A DNA stretch of 64,000 bases, taken from Halovivax cerinus (GTDB lineage: Archaea; Halobacteriota; Halobacteria; Halobacteriales; Natrialbaceae). The notes beneath the pieces were generated by a model. The model did no database searches. It worked only from the letters and a program-made list of their open reading frames with translations, and was not told the origin of the DNA. The stretch covers positions 2,914,001-2,978,000 of the forward strand of contig NZ_CP101824.1 of assembly GCF_024498195.1 (NCBI RefSeq), read 5' to 3'. The position numbers and the translations under genes are program-made. This document shows positions 9,228 through 18,458 of the stretch, in pieces; within the stretch, counting starts at the first letter, position 1, and each line of letters opens with the position of its first letter.

Positions 9228-9647
9228 TGGAATCCTGCGGTGCTAGCCGACGGAGGCTAAAAGTAGTTCACGACCCGGCAGCCCCGACCGGTTGTCGAAT
9301 CGACACGCACGGGTGGGATTCTCACTGTCGGTGGCGTGTTGTGGCGGTGGCATCGGCGGGACCGTCGTTGCGAGGGAACTGGGTTACGAGGGAACGCAAG
9401 TGCGAACTCGTGAGCTCTGCGTAGCCCGCTCGAGTGTGGCGATATCAGCACACGTTTCGAAGTGCGACCACGCAGTGGTTCGAAAGACCGGACCACTCGC
9501 TGAACAACTGATCAGTCGAGGGAACGAATCGGCCCGGCGGACAGAATACCCGATAGAACGGCGTTCCCCGCCGATGTACCGGTCATACCGAGGAACACGA
9601 TGCTCCGCTACCGTATCGACGGTCGCCCAGAGAACGCGTCGTGGTGT
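9228..9647. other. gene-free spacer
   Basis: About 420 bp between the MATE gene start and the tandem repeat ahead of the chorismate mutase stop. It contains the MATE promoter element near 9256-9264. Open frames in this stretch have no recognisable content. Confidence 0.55.
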
Positions 9648-9752
9648 ATCGGTCGTCGATTGGAGCCTGTCGATCTTCGATTGGAGCCTGTCGATCGTCG
9701 ATTGGTACCTGTCGATCGTCGATTGGTACCCGTTGACCGTAGATAGTTACCT
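9648..9752. repeat. five-copy 21-bp minisatellite
   Basis: Five head-to-tail 21-bp units at 9648, 9669, 9690, 9711 and 9732. The common core is gtcgatcgtcgattgg followed by a variable ending. The two central copies differ at one base, while the outer copies are more diverged, as expected for an older edge. The last unit contains the TAA stop codon of the chorismate mutase gene (9747-9749). Confidence 0.9.
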
Positions 9753-10088
9753 GTTCTCTCGCTGTTCGACCTTGTTCAGTTCGATCAGTAACCGAAAAAT
9801 CGCCTTGACGAGGTTCGAATCGACGTCGAACCGGTCGGCGTTCTCGCCGGCGCGGTCCATGACGCGTTGCTCTTGCGTTTCGTCCGTCGTCGGGAGGTCT
9901 TCGGCGTCCTTGACGCTCGCGATCGAGTCGGCGACGTACGTCCGGCGCGCGATCAGTCGGACGAGTTCCTGATCGATCTCGTGGATCTCGGTCCGAAGGC
10001 CCTCTAACGACATATCGGTCGGTTCGGCGTCGGTCGGTTCGTCTCTGTCCTGTCCCGTCTCGGTGTCGGTTGAGTCGTTGTGAGTCAT
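9747..10088 (-). CDS. chorismate mutase (AroQ type)
   Basis: Rearranges chorismate to prephenate in phenylalanine/tyrosine synthesis. The 113-residue product has an acidic 25-residue N-terminal extension and then an all-helical AroQ domain: EGLRTEIHEIDQELVRLIARR, VADSIASVK, and a C-terminal helix IFRLLIELNKVEQRENR. Arg/Lys/Gln residues in these helices match the active-site pattern of the family. The start at 10088 is chosen because ATGA overlaps the shikimate kinase stop, so the two shikimate-pathway enzymes are translationally coupled. Confidence 0.88.
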   Translation of the reverse strand: MTHNDSTDTETGQDRDEPTDAEPTDMSLEGLRTEIHEIDQELVRLIARRTYVADSIASVKDAEDLPTTDETQEQRVMDRAGENADRFDVDSNLVKAIFRLLIELNKVEQRENR

Positions 10089-10957
10089 CCTGTCGTCGCT
10101 CCCTCCGTTCGCGTTCGTGTCCGCCGTACCGTCCCAGGTCGCTGGCACCACTCCTCGGCCGCGGCGTCGAGTGCCTCGCTCGTCCCGACGGCGACGACGC
10201 TCGGTCCCGTCCCCGAGAGGGAGACGCCGGACGCAGCTGGAAGCGCCTCCAGGAGCGGGCCGGGATCGAATCCCAGCGCCGCACAGTAGGCGAACCCGTT
10301 CACGGTCATCGCCTCCCCGTACCGGCCGTCGAGCGCGAGTTCGACGGCGAGATCCGCCATCGGCGCGACGCGTGCGCAGGCGTCGGCGTCAGCGTCGGCG
10401 CTGAAGGCCCGTTCGGGCGGCGTGTACACGAGCACCTCCCACTCGACGACGGCGCGCTGGCGAAGATCGTCGGTCGCGTTGTCGGTGACGGTGACGCCGC
10501 CCAGCATGCTCGCCGACGCGTCGTCGAACGCACCGGTGACGGTGACGCCGGCGTCGCGCGCCGCATCGACGCCGAGTCGACAGGCGTCGAGCGGGTCGAC
10601 TGCGTCGTCTCTATCGAGCGCGTCGAGCGTGGCCAGTACGGTCGCGTTGGCCGCGGCGCTGGAACTCTTCAACCCGGCGGCGATGGGGACATCACTCTCG
10701 GTCCGAATCCGGGCGCCGTACTCGGCGGGGTCGACGCCGGCCCGAGGGCCAACCGCATCGAGGGCGCGTCGAGCGCATCGTTCGATCAACGTCGTGTCGG
10801 CGTCCGGCGCCCCGGCGATCGTCCCGACAACGGCCCCGTCGGTCGTCAGTTCGACCGTCGCCGTCGTCTCGAGGTCGATAGCGAACGCCGAGCCCTGCCC
10901 TGTCGCGAGGGCGTTCACCACGGTCCCCGCAGCGGGTGCGACGGCTCGTCCCTCCAT
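10085..10957 (-). CDS. aroK: archaeal (GHMP-type) shikimate kinase
   Basis: Phosphorylates shikimate with ATP. Archaea use a GHMP-superfamily enzyme unrelated to bacterial AroK, and this one fits: MEGRAVAPAAGTVVNAL at the N-terminus, the ATP-binding loop PIAAGLKSSSAAANA (about residues 92-106) and the C-terminal GVSLSGTGPSVVAVG. The start at 10957 (290 residues) is favoured by homologous N-termini and a TATA-like element about 26 bp upstream (near 10979-10987). An upstream in-frame Met at 11035 would add 26 poorly conserved residues. Operon with chorismate mutase. Confidence 0.9.
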   Translation of the reverse strand: MEGRAVAPAAGTVVNALATGQGSAFAIDLETTATVELTTDGAVVGTIAGAPDADTTLIERCARRALDAVGPRAGVDPAEYGARIRTESDVPIAAGLKSSSAAANATVLATLDALDRDDAVDPLDACRLGVDAARDAGVTVTGAFDDASASMLGGVTVTDNATDDLRQRAVVEWEVLVYTPPERAFSADADADACARVAPMADLAVELALDGRYGEAMTVNGFAYCAALGFDPGPLLEALPAASGVSLSGTGPSVVAVGTSEALDAAAEEWCQRPGTVRRTRTRTEGATTG

Positions 10958-11181
10958 GTGTACCCTCGGTCGAGGGAGATACTTACGGCTAGCGGTGACC
11001 GCACCTTCTGCCACACATCGATCCTCCCCGGACAAATCGACTCAGAACTCGAAAACGCCCGACAGCGTCGTTCTCGCAGGGTCTGTGTCTCTATTCGCAC
11101 TTGGCGTATGCGACGTCGCTCAGCCGTGTGGTACTCGGTGACGCTGTATCGCGTCACGAGCGCTCGACGCGCGAAACACAG

Positions 11182-11189
11182 CCTTTAGA
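11182..11189 (+). promoter_or_regulatory. TATA element for the DUF5796-like gene
   Basis: cctttaga centred about 28 bp upstream of the ATG at 11213, the spacing expected for a leaderless haloarchaeal transcript. Confidence 0.55.
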
Positions 11190-11212
11190 CGGTCCGGCCC
11201 GTAGCGCTCGAC

Positions 11213-11641
11213 ATGAGCACCCGTTCGGACGTGGCACCGAGTACGCTCGAGGTGGACCTCGTCGACGGTGGGATCGTCGTTCGATACCTCGACGGTCGGG
11301 AGGTCTTCTACCACGGTCCACCCGAGACCGTCGAGTCGAGCGTGGCGACCCCTCCGGGAAAGTCGGTTCACGTTCTGGTGACCGACGAGGACGGCGTCGA
11401 AGGGGTGATGACCTACGTGAACGACCGAAAGACGGATTCGTCTATCCTCGAATCGACCGGTGTGGGGCGCATCTTCGTCGACAGCGGCGAATCGACGGTG
11501 TTGTTTCCGGGCGTTTCGGCGGCGGTGGACGGCCACGCCGTGACGATCGATGCAGACCTGGACGTCGTCGATGGCCGGGTATTCGTCTTCGCCGAGGATC
11601 AGTTCAGCGAGCGAGCGTACGAACTCGTTTCGGAAGCCTGA
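11213..11641 (+). CDS. DUF5796-like haloarchaeal protein
   Basis: 142 residues, acidic, soluble, beta-rich, with no transmembrane segment. The pattern STLEVDLVDGGIVVRYLDGR followed by EVFYHG resembles the halobacterial family catalogued as DUF5796 (recalled from memory, not searched). Function unknown. It has its own promoter and no operon partner; the next plus-strand gene, cdc48, starts 400 bp away. Confidence 0.75.
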   Translation: MSTRSDVAPSTLEVDLVDGGIVVRYLDGREVFYHGPPETVESSVATPPGKSVHVLVTDEDGVEGVMTYVNDRKTDSSILESTGVGRIFVDSGESTVLFPGVSAAVDGHAVTIDADLDVVDGRVFVFAEDQFSERAYELVSEA

Positions 11642-11735
11642 ATTGCGAACCCCCGTTCGGGCCCGATCGGCACGAGGAACGCGGTCGTAGAGCCGGAATT
11701 CCCTCGGGCCCTCACTGCACCAGACGTGAGCCCGG

Positions 11736-11903
11736 TCACTGGATGTACGTCGGGTCCTCGTCGTCGCAGTTCGCCTCGTGTGTCGCCGCGTCCTCACGGT
11801 CGTCGAATAGCATACCACACATCTCGCACTCGTACCACGTTTCTCCGTCCCGTTCGGTTTCGGCAACCATACCCTCCCAGACGGGGCCCTCCCAGAAAGG
11901 CAT
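11736..11903 (-). CDS. small zinc-finger protein (DUF7128-like)
   Basis: A 55-residue gene on the minus strand. The product has one CxxC...HxxxC finger, YECEMCGMLFDDREDAATHE followed by ANCD, preceded by VAETERDGETW. It ends DPTYIQ just before TGA. This matches the widespread single-finger micro-proteins of haloarchaea (family resembling DUF7128, from memory). The ATG at 11903 is the first start; the Met at 11873 (MVAETERD) would give 45 residues and may be the real one. Role unknown; it could bind zinc, nucleic acid or a partner protein. Confidence 0.75.
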   Translation of the reverse strand: MPFWEGPVWEGMVAETERDGETWYECEMCGMLFDDREDAATHEANCDDEDPTYIQ

Positions 11904-12041
11904 TGTGTCGTGTCACCGTATCACTCGGAACCGTCGATATCCGCCCGATCCGGGAGGGTGATACCCTCCACGTACTACAGCGTGCGGAGTTCCGATCGCT
12001 GGGATAATAATTCTCAAGGTGACAGCCCCGATAGGGATCGT

Positions 12042-14225
12042 ATGAGCGAGTCGGATGCGGATGGCGTTCGCCTCTCGGTGCGGGCGGCCGAGAAGCGAGA
12101 TGCGGGTCGGGGCGTCGCGCGGATTCCCGAATCCGCGCGCCGGAAGTTGGGTGTATTGAGCGGCGACGCCGTCGTCATCGAGGGCACGGAGTCGACCGTC
12201 GCGAAGATGTGGCCGGCAGATCCGACCGTCGACGAGACTGTCGTCCAGATCGACGCAGACGCGCGCGCGAACGCCGGCGTCCACGTCGGCGACAGCGTGA
12301 CGGTCAGACCGTTAGACGGGACGTCGATCGCCACCGCCGAGGAGGTCGTCCTCGCCGCACCGGTCGCGGCCGGCGAGGCGGAGACGAACCTCACCGAACG
12401 GGTCGCGAATCAGAAACTCAGAAATCGGCCAGTTCGGGCCGGTGAACAGGTTCGAATCGAAGGCGTCGCCGCCGAACCGTTTCGCGTGCTCTCGACGGTC
12501 CCCGATGGCGACGTGCGGATCACGACCGAGACGGACGTCGTCGTCCGGCAGGAACACCCCCGAACACCAGCGGCCGAGCGCTCCGGTTCCACGGCGGATT
12601 CGGGGAGTCGGACGAATCCCTCCGGAGCCGCGTCGCGCCCGTCGTCCGGTGCCACCTACGAGGACATCGGCGGGCTGGACGAGGAACTGGAACTCGTCCG
12701 GGAGATGATCGAATTGCCGCTGTCCGAACCGCAACTCTTCCAGCGACTCGGCGTCGAGCCGCCATCGGGCGTTCTCCTCTATGGCCCGCCCGGGACCGGC
12801 AAGACGCTGATCGCCCGGGCCGTGGCAAACGAGGTAGACGCTCACTTCATCTCGATCTCCGGTCCGGAGATCATGTCGAAGTACAAGGGTGAGTCCGAGG
12901 AGAAATTGCGCGAAGCCTTCGAACGGGCGCGAACGGAGTCACCCTCGATCATCTTCTTCGACGAGATCGACTCGATCGCGAGCGCGCGCGACGGCGACGC
13001 AGACGCCGAGAGTCGCATCGTCGGCCAGCTCCTGTCGCTGATGGACGGACTCGACGGCCGCGGCGACGTGATCGTTATCGGGGCGACGAACCGCGTGGAT
13101 TCGCTCGATCCGGCCCTCCGGCGGGGCGGACGCTTCGACCGCGAGATCCAGATCGGCGTCCCCGACGAATCCGGCAGACACGAGATCCTCGAGGTTCACA
13201 CCCGTGGAATGCCCCTCGCAGACGACGTCTCGATCGAGACGCTGGCCTCGCGCACCCACGGCTTCGTCGGCGCCGACCTGGATTCGGTCACCAGCGAGGC
13301 GGCGATGGCAGCGATCCGCAGACGGCCGACCGACGAGGACGACCGCGCCGAGTGGAACGCTGAACCGCTCGTCACGCGGGCCGACTTCGACACCGCACTC
13401 GCGTCGGTCGAGCCGTCCGCCATGCGCGAGTACGTCGCGGAATCTCCTGACACTGACTTCGGAGACGTCGGCGGCCTGGAGTCTGCCAAGCGGACTCTCA
13501 CCGAATCGGTCGAGTGGCCGCTCACGTACGACCGGCTCTTCGCCCGAACCAACACCGATCCGCCGGCCGGCGTCCTCCTCTACGGTCCGCCGGGAACCGG
13601 CAAGACGCTGCTCGCACGCGCCCTCGCCGGCGAGACCGACGTCAACTTCGTCCATGTTGCCGGTCCGGAGGTGCTCGATCGGTACGTTGGCGAGAGCGAG
13701 AAGGCGATCCGCAAGATCTTCGAGCGCGCCCGCCAGTCGGCGCCCTCGATCATCTTCATCGACGAGATCGACGCCCTCGTCGGGCGGCGCGGCGAGAGCC
13801 ACGAGGTCACGGAGCGTGTGGTCTCCCAACTGCTCACGGAGCTCGACGGGATGCGCGAGAACCCGAACCTCGTCGTCCTGGCCGCGACGAACCGGATGGA
13901 CGACATCGACCCCGCGCTCCTTCGGCCGGGCCGGCTCGACACGCACGTGCTCGTCCCGGAACCGGATCGCGAGGCGCGCGAGGAGATCCTCCGGGTGCAC
14001 GCCGGCGACAAACCCCTGTCTGACGACGTCGACCTGGCCGAACTCGCCGCGGAGCTCGACGGCGCGACCGGTGCAGACATCGAGGCGATCGTCCGCGACG
14101 CATCCATGCAGGCCATCCGCGAGATCGCCGACCGGTACGATGATCCCGAGGAGGCCAACGAGCGAGCCGACGAGGTCGTCATCGAACGCGAACACATCGA
14201 TCGTGCACGAGACGCCCTTGAGTGA
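12042..14225 (+). CDS. cdc48: Cdc48/p97-family AAA+ ATPase
   Basis: Unfolds or remodels protein complexes with ATP, probably delivering substrates to the proteasome. The 727 residues contain an N-domain with double-psi barrel (about 1-190), D1 with Walker A GPPGTGKT (about 248) and Walker B IIFFDEID (about 303), and D2 with a second GPPGTGKT (about 515) and IIFIDEID. The D2 arginine-finger region is intact (DPALLRPGRLD). A short Ser/Pro-rich linker precedes D1. The start at 12042 gives MSESDADGVRLSVRAAEKRD, the usual N-terminus. A TATA-like ataataat lies about 34 bp upstream. The psmB gene at 54.7 kb encodes a possible functional partner. Confidence 0.95.
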   Translation: MSESDADGVRLSVRAAEKRDAGRGVARIPESARRKLGVLSGDAVVIEGTESTVAKMWPADPTVDETVVQIDADARANAGVHVGDSVTVRPLDGTSIATAEEVVLAAPVAAGEAETNLTERVANQKLRNRPVRAGEQVRIEGVAAEPFRVLSTVPDGDVRITTETDVVVRQEHPRTPAAERSGSTADSGSRTNPSGAASRPSSGATYEDIGGLDEELELVREMIELPLSEPQLFQRLGVEPPSGVLLYGPPGTGKTLIARAVANEVDAHFISISGPEIMSKYKGESEEKLREAFERARTESPSIIFFDEIDSIASARDGDADAESRIVGQLLSLMDGLDGRGDVIVIGATNRVDSLDPALRRGGRFDREIQIGVPDESGRHEILEVHTRGMPLADDVSIETLASRTHGFVGADLDSVTSEAAMAAIRRRPTDEDDRAEWNAEPLVTRADFDTALASVEPSAMREYVAESPDTDFGDVGGLESAKRTLTESVEWPLTYDRLFARTNTDPPAGVLLYGPPGTGKTLLARALAGETDVNFVHVAGPEVLDRYVGESEKAIRKIFERARQSAPSIIFIDEIDALVGRRGESHEVTERVVSQLLTELDGMRENPNLVVLAATNRMDDIDPALLRPGRLDTHVLVPEPDREAREEILRVHAGDKPLSDDVDLAELAAELDGATGADIEAIVRDASMQAIREIADRYDDPEEANERADEVVIEREHIDRARDALE

Positions 14226-14260
14226 ACCGGACCGGTAGGTCCCGTTGGCCACGCCGTCGA

Positions 14261-14572
14261 CTACCCGTCAGAACCCGGATGCCCCGTCTCGTCGAGTCGC
14301 CGTTCGTACTTCTCCAGTGCGCGCTCGAACGCGTCCTCGGCATCGACGTCGACGGCGTGGGCGACGAGGAGCACGGAGAACAGGGCGTCGCCGATCTCGT
14401 CCGGTTCGATCGTCAATCCATCGGGATCGGCCCCGTACGCCGAAGATTTCGCCGCATCGGCGGCGATTTCGCCGACCTCCGCAGCGAGGTCGAGGACGCG
14501 ATAGGCCGGGTCGGCGTCGAGATCGTGCGTGTCGGCGAACGAGACGGCCCGATCCTGGAGCGAGTTGGCCAT
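14261..14572 (-). CDS. MazG-like nucleotide pyrophosphohydrolase
   Basis: 103 residues of the compact all-alpha MazG/dUTPase-like fold that hydrolyses nucleoside triphosphates to monophosphates. The metal-binding pattern is visible as LAAEVGEIAADAAK and, after a loop, EIGDALFSVLLVAHAV (ExxE...ExxD). The C-terminus is basic-acidic and short. It is convergent with cdc48 (35 bp between stops) and has a TATA-like element about 28 bp upstream of its start. Probably a house-cleaning enzyme; substrate unknown. Confidence 0.8.
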   Translation of the reverse strand: MANSLQDRAVSFADTHDLDADPAYRVLDLAAEVGEIAADAAKSSAYGADPDGLTIEPDEIGDALFSVLLVAHAVDVDAEDAFERALEKYERRLDETGHPGSDG

Positions 14573-14594
14573 AGCCGTCTGTCAGGCGGCGCCT

Positions 14595-14604
14595 GCAAAA
14601 TACC
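14595..14604 (-). promoter_or_regulatory. TATA element for the MazG-like gene
   Basis: On the minus strand ggtattttgc is centred 28 bp upstream of the start at 14572. Confidence 0.5.
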
Positions 14605-14694
14605 GTCGGTCGAGTGTCGTCTCTCGGAGGTCTTGCGCCCGTCGGTGGAGTCGGAGTCCGTCCGGCCGGGTGGCTACCGTCCGACGGGGCTCGG

Positions 14695-15315
14695 TCACGC
14701 GGGTTCGTCGAGAACGACCGTCTCGCCGGCCGTGGTGTGGTCACCCGGCGATACCTGGACGTCCTCGATGGATACCGATTCCGAGAAAACGACGTCGACC
14801 CGGCTCCCGAAGGCGATGTGCCCGATGCGTTCGCCCGGCGAAAGGTCGTCGTCCACCTCGGCGTACGGCGTGATCCGTCTGGCAAATGCGCCGGCGATAA
14901 GCGTCACCTCCTCTACAGGTAGTGAGGGTTCGGCCGCGTCGCCCGCGACGCTCACGTGGACGCGCTCGTTCCGATCGGAGTCCTTCGAGAACGCCGGGCG
15001 GTGGGCGCCGGGGGTGTGTTCGACGTCGGACACGCGTCCGTCGACGGGTGATCGGATCACGTGGACGTCCCAGACGTTCATGAAGATCCCCAGTCGGACG
15101 GTCTCGCCTTCTTCCCTGAGGACGGAGACCTTCCCGTGGGCTGGCGCGAGGGTTCCGGACGCAGGCGGTGAGCGTTCGGGGTCGCGAAAGAACCAGAGCA
15201 CGAATCCGCCCAGTGCGACCAGACCCAGACCGAGAGCCGGGTTCACGTAGAACCCGACCGGTGCGAGGAGTATCGGGGGGATCGCGTAGCGCCACGCCCC
15301 GGGTGCGACGTTCAT
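14695..15315 (-). CDS. asd: archaetidylserine/phosphatidylserine decarboxylase
   Basis: Makes archaetidylethanolamine by decarboxylating archaetidylserine at the membrane. 206 residues: two N-terminal hydrophobic segments (about 8-45), the family motif LGIFMNVWDVHVIRSPVDGR and, near the C-terminus, GHIAFGSRVDVVF. The GS pair there is where the proenzyme self-cleaves to form the pyruvoyl group. The length fits the short archaeal/bacterial type. It follows lhr by about 150 bp on the same strand, so co-transcription is possible but not required. Confidence 0.88.
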   Translation of the reverse strand: MNVAPGAWRYAIPPILLAPVGFYVNPALGLGLVALGGFVLWFFRDPERSPPASGTLAPAHGKVSVLREEGETVRLGIFMNVWDVHVIRSPVDGRVSDVEHTPGAHRPAFSKDSDRNERVHVSVAGDAAEPSLPVEEVTLIAGAFARRITPYAEVDDDLSPGERIGHIAFGSRVDVVFSESVSIEDVQVSPGDHTTAGETVVLDEPA

Positions 15316-15462
15316 ACACGCGGTTGGTCGTCCGATCGTTTGGACGTTTCGTCGCCCGCTGCCCTCGCCGACGCGCGTGGCTCACGGGTTCCTGACGGTG
15401 GCTCAGTTCCAGAACGATCTCCCGATGGTGGTTCGGTCCCAGTGCAATTTCCCGACAGTAGC

Positions 15463-18378
15463 TCAGTCCCAGAACGATTGCGTACGTGCGTACTGGCGTT
15501 CCTGTCGTAAGATATCGCGGTAGAACTCGTCTTCGTCTTCGCGGAGTTTGTTGATGATCCGAGCGGCGTTGTGCGGTCCGACGCCCCTGGCCGCCATGGC
15601 GATGACGGCCCGTTTGCCGTGGCTCTGGACGAGACTGGCCGAGTGAAACGCGCGTTCTGTCATCTCGCGTTGGTCTTCGGATTTCTCCTCGGCGCGGACC
15701 GCGTCGACCACCTCGTCGGCCCAGGGGTTGAGTGAGGCGATGCGGGTCGAGCCACACTCCGGACACTCCGGGTGGTCCGGGACGCGCCGTACTTTCGTGC
15801 GCGAGAGCCACTCCGTACAGTGCGTACACAGGAGGATGACGCGATCGTCGCGGATCCGCTCTCGCACCGTTTTGATGACGCTCGCGTCGGCGTTGTCGGG
15901 TGCGAGAAGCTCCTTTCCCGAGGAGTGCCCGCCGCTGCCTACCGACGTGCGCCCGCGGACGGTCTCGACGTCGATCTCGCCGGACTGGATCGCCTCCAGG
16001 ACGGCCGCCGCCGACTCCGGATTCAGGTCTTCGTGGAACACCTCGCGAACGGCTTCTTCGTACATCGGCGTGTCCGCGAGTGCGGCGAGGAGGCGATCGT
16101 TCGACAGTCGGGCCGATCCCTCCCAGCGCTTGAGCGCGCCGAACTTGCCGGAGACCTGCGCCAGACGGAACGCGAGCGCGTCAGAATTCTTGAGCCCGAG
16201 TTCGACGATCGTCTCGACGTGGGCGGGATCGGTATCCTCCAGCACCGCGACCACGTCGCTCGTCGCGACGCTCGTCGGCACCTCGAGTTCGATCCGGTAG
16301 GGGTCCGTCTCGAGGCCGATCGACGACCCCGATCGCTGGCCGAGCAGCGAGGAGAGGACGCGTCCCAGCGTCTCGTTCGTCTTGTGGCCGAGACAGGCGT
16401 TGACGACGACGTCACGACCCTGCCGTTCGAGGACGATTCGATCTCCTGTCGGCATCGGCTGGTCGGCGTCGATCTGGCGTTCGAGCTGCGAGAGCGCCGA
16501 CGCGAGCGTCTCGGGGTCGCTCGGATACCGCGTCGCCAGCTCGCGGGCGACCGCATCCTCGTCGGCGCCGCCGGCGAATTGCGGTTCGGCGACCTGCCGG
16601 ACCTCGCCGACCTCATGGGCGACGTCGTACGGAACAGGGATCTCCTGGCCGATCCATGAGGGGACTTCTCCGGCGGGATCTTCGATCGGGCTCACCTTGA
16701 CCACACCCTCGTCGTCGTCCACCTCCGCGATACGCCACATCTCGCCGCGCTGGATGAAGATCTCCCCCGGCGAGGCGAAGTTCACGACGAAGCGTTCGTC
16801 CAGCGTTCCGATCTGCCCGCCGGATGCGATGTCGTGGACCTCGTAGGTCTCCTCGTCTGGGATCATCGAGAGGTTAGCGTAGACGTACTGCCAGGTGCTC
16901 CCGCTGGATTCGATGCGGTCTTCGGCCTCGTCGAACCAGACGATCCGATTCCGGTGGAGTTCGGAGAGGACGCTCCTGAACGTCTCTTCCGTGAGGTCGC
17001 GGTAGGGGTAGGCCCGCGTGACGATCTCGAAGGCATCGTCGACGAACGTGTTCCCCGCGCTCTTGACGATCGCCGGAATCTGGTTCGCGACGACGTCCAG
17101 ACTCCCCTCGTGTATCTCCGCGTCCTCGACTTCGCCCTGTCGCGCGCGCCGGGCGATCGCGATGGCCTCGAAGGTGTCGTCCGCCCGGGTCGTCACGATC
17201 GTCCCAGAGGACACCTCGTCCATGCGGTGTCCGGCCCGACCGATGCGCTGGAGGAGCCGTGCGACCTGCCGCGGGCTCTGGTACTGGACCACGTGATCGA
17301 CGCGGCCGACGTCGATGCCCAGTTCCATCGACGAGGTACACAGGAGGGCGTCGAGCTCACCCGCTTTGAAATCGTCTTCGACCTCGATCCTGGCGGACTT
17401 CGACAGCGAGCCGTGGTGGACGCCGATCGGGAGGTCGAGTTCTCGAAACCGCGATCCCAGTGCCTCCGCTGTCTGACGCGTGTTGACGAAGACGAGCGTC
17501 GACTCGTTCTCGGCGACGATATCGCGAATGAGCCTGACGTGACTGGCCGTCGTCACCTCCGTCATCAGCGTTCCGGCCAGGTCGCGGTCCTCTTCGGTGA
17601 CGGTCGGCTCTCGCACCGTCACGTCGACGTTACTCCCGACGTCGATCTCGCGGATCTCGCACGGTCGACCGCCGGTCAAAAACTGGCCGACTTCGCCGGG
17701 ATCGCCCACCGTCGCGGAGAGGCCGATCCGCTGGAAGGGTCCGGCCAGTTCGCGCAACCGTTCCATCGCCACCGAGAGTTGTGCGCCCCGTTTCGACGCC
17801 GCGAGTTCGTGCACCTCGTCGATCACGACGTGGGTGAGGTCGGCGAACGCCTCGCGTAACCGTTCGCCGGTGAGCATCGCCTGGATCGTCTCCGGCGTCG
17901 TAATCAGGACGTCGGGTGGTTTCTCGGCCTGTTTACTCCGCTGGTACTGCGTCGTGTCGCCGTGACGGACGTCTACAGAGACGTCGAGGGCCTCACCCCA
18001 CCACTCCAGGCGATCGAGCATGTCGCGATTGAGCGCACGCAGCGGCGTCACGTAGAGCGCTCGAAATCCCTCCGTCTCCTCGTCGTCGCCCGAATCGGCG
18101 CCGCGGTTGGGCTCGTCCAGGGTGGACCGGCGTGTCTCACGATCGGCGACGATGTGATCGAAGACGGGCAGCATCGCCGTCTCGGTCTTGCCACTCCCCG
18201 TGGGGGCGATAACGAGCGTGTGTTCTCCAGCCGCGAGCGGTGGAATCGCCAGTCGCTGTGGCGCGGTCGGCGTCGAGAAGCCGCGGTCGGAGAGGGCCTC
18301 GCGAACGGCCGACCCCAGGTGGGTGAAGGCCGCCGCGTCCCCGTCGGTCATCGACCGCTCTAGGAACGAACGGCGCAT
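15463..18378 (-). CDS. lhr: Lhr-type DEAD/DEAH superfamily-2 DNA helicase
   Basis: ATP-dependent 3'-5' helicase of the Lhr-core family, linked in archaea to repair and recombination. Q-motif and Walker A APTGSGKTE, DEVH box VVIDEVHEL, motif III LSATV, motif VI QRIGRAGHR, then the winged-helix and long C-terminal domains. A CTHC...CPEC pair near residue 870 suggests a zinc site. About 971 residues from the Met at 18378; the Met at 18351 is the main alternative. A much longer open frame extends upstream but overlaps the phosphoesterase gene. It lies 80 bp after that gene, within the rpa block. Confidence 0.92.
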   Translation of the reverse strand: MRRSFLERSMTDGDAAAFTHLGSAVREALSDRGFSTPTAPQRLAIPPLAAGEHTLVIAPTGSGKTETAMLPVFDHIVADRETRRSTLDEPNRGADSGDDEETEGFRALYVTPLRALNRDMLDRLEWWGEALDVSVDVRHGDTTQYQRSKQAEKPPDVLITTPETIQAMLTGERLREAFADLTHVVIDEVHELAASKRGAQLSVAMERLRELAGPFQRIGLSATVGDPGEVGQFLTGGRPCEIREIDVGSNVDVTVREPTVTEEDRDLAGTLMTEVTTASHVRLIRDIVAENESTLVFVNTRQTAEALGSRFRELDLPIGVHHGSLSKSARIEVEDDFKAGELDALLCTSSMELGIDVGRVDHVVQYQSPRQVARLLQRIGRAGHRMDEVSSGTIVTTRADDTFEAIAIARRARQGEVEDAEIHEGSLDVVANQIPAIVKSAGNTFVDDAFEIVTRAYPYRDLTEETFRSVLSELHRNRIVWFDEAEDRIESSGSTWQYVYANLSMIPDEETYEVHDIASGGQIGTLDERFVVNFASPGEIFIQRGEMWRIAEVDDDEGVVKVSPIEDPAGEVPSWIGQEIPVPYDVAHEVGEVRQVAEPQFAGGADEDAVARELATRYPSDPETLASALSQLERQIDADQPMPTGDRIVLERQGRDVVVNACLGHKTNETLGRVLSSLLGQRSGSSIGLETDPYRIELEVPTSVATSDVVAVLEDTDPAHVETIVELGLKNSDALAFRLAQVSGKFGALKRWEGSARLSNDRLLAALADTPMYEEAVREVFHEDLNPESAAAVLEAIQSGEIDVETVRGRTSVGSGGHSSGKELLAPDNADASVIKTVRERIRDDRVILLCTHCTEWLSRTKVRRVPDHPECPECGSTRIASLNPWADEVVDAVRAEEKSEDQREMTERAFHSASLVQSHGKRAVIAMAARGVGPHNAARIINKLREDEDEFYRDILRQERQYARTQSFWD

Positions 18379-18458
18379 AAGCCCATTGCTATCGAGTCGG
18401 CCCGTCGACCCCCCAGCCCGGGCCGTTCGCTGGCGATACACACCGACACCGTTTGCCC

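Noticed and set aside
9292-9972. Plus-strand frame containing repeated Ser-Leu-Ser-Ile-type sequence
   Set aside because: The repetitive peptide is simply the translated 21-bp minisatellite, and the frame runs antisense into chorismate mutase.
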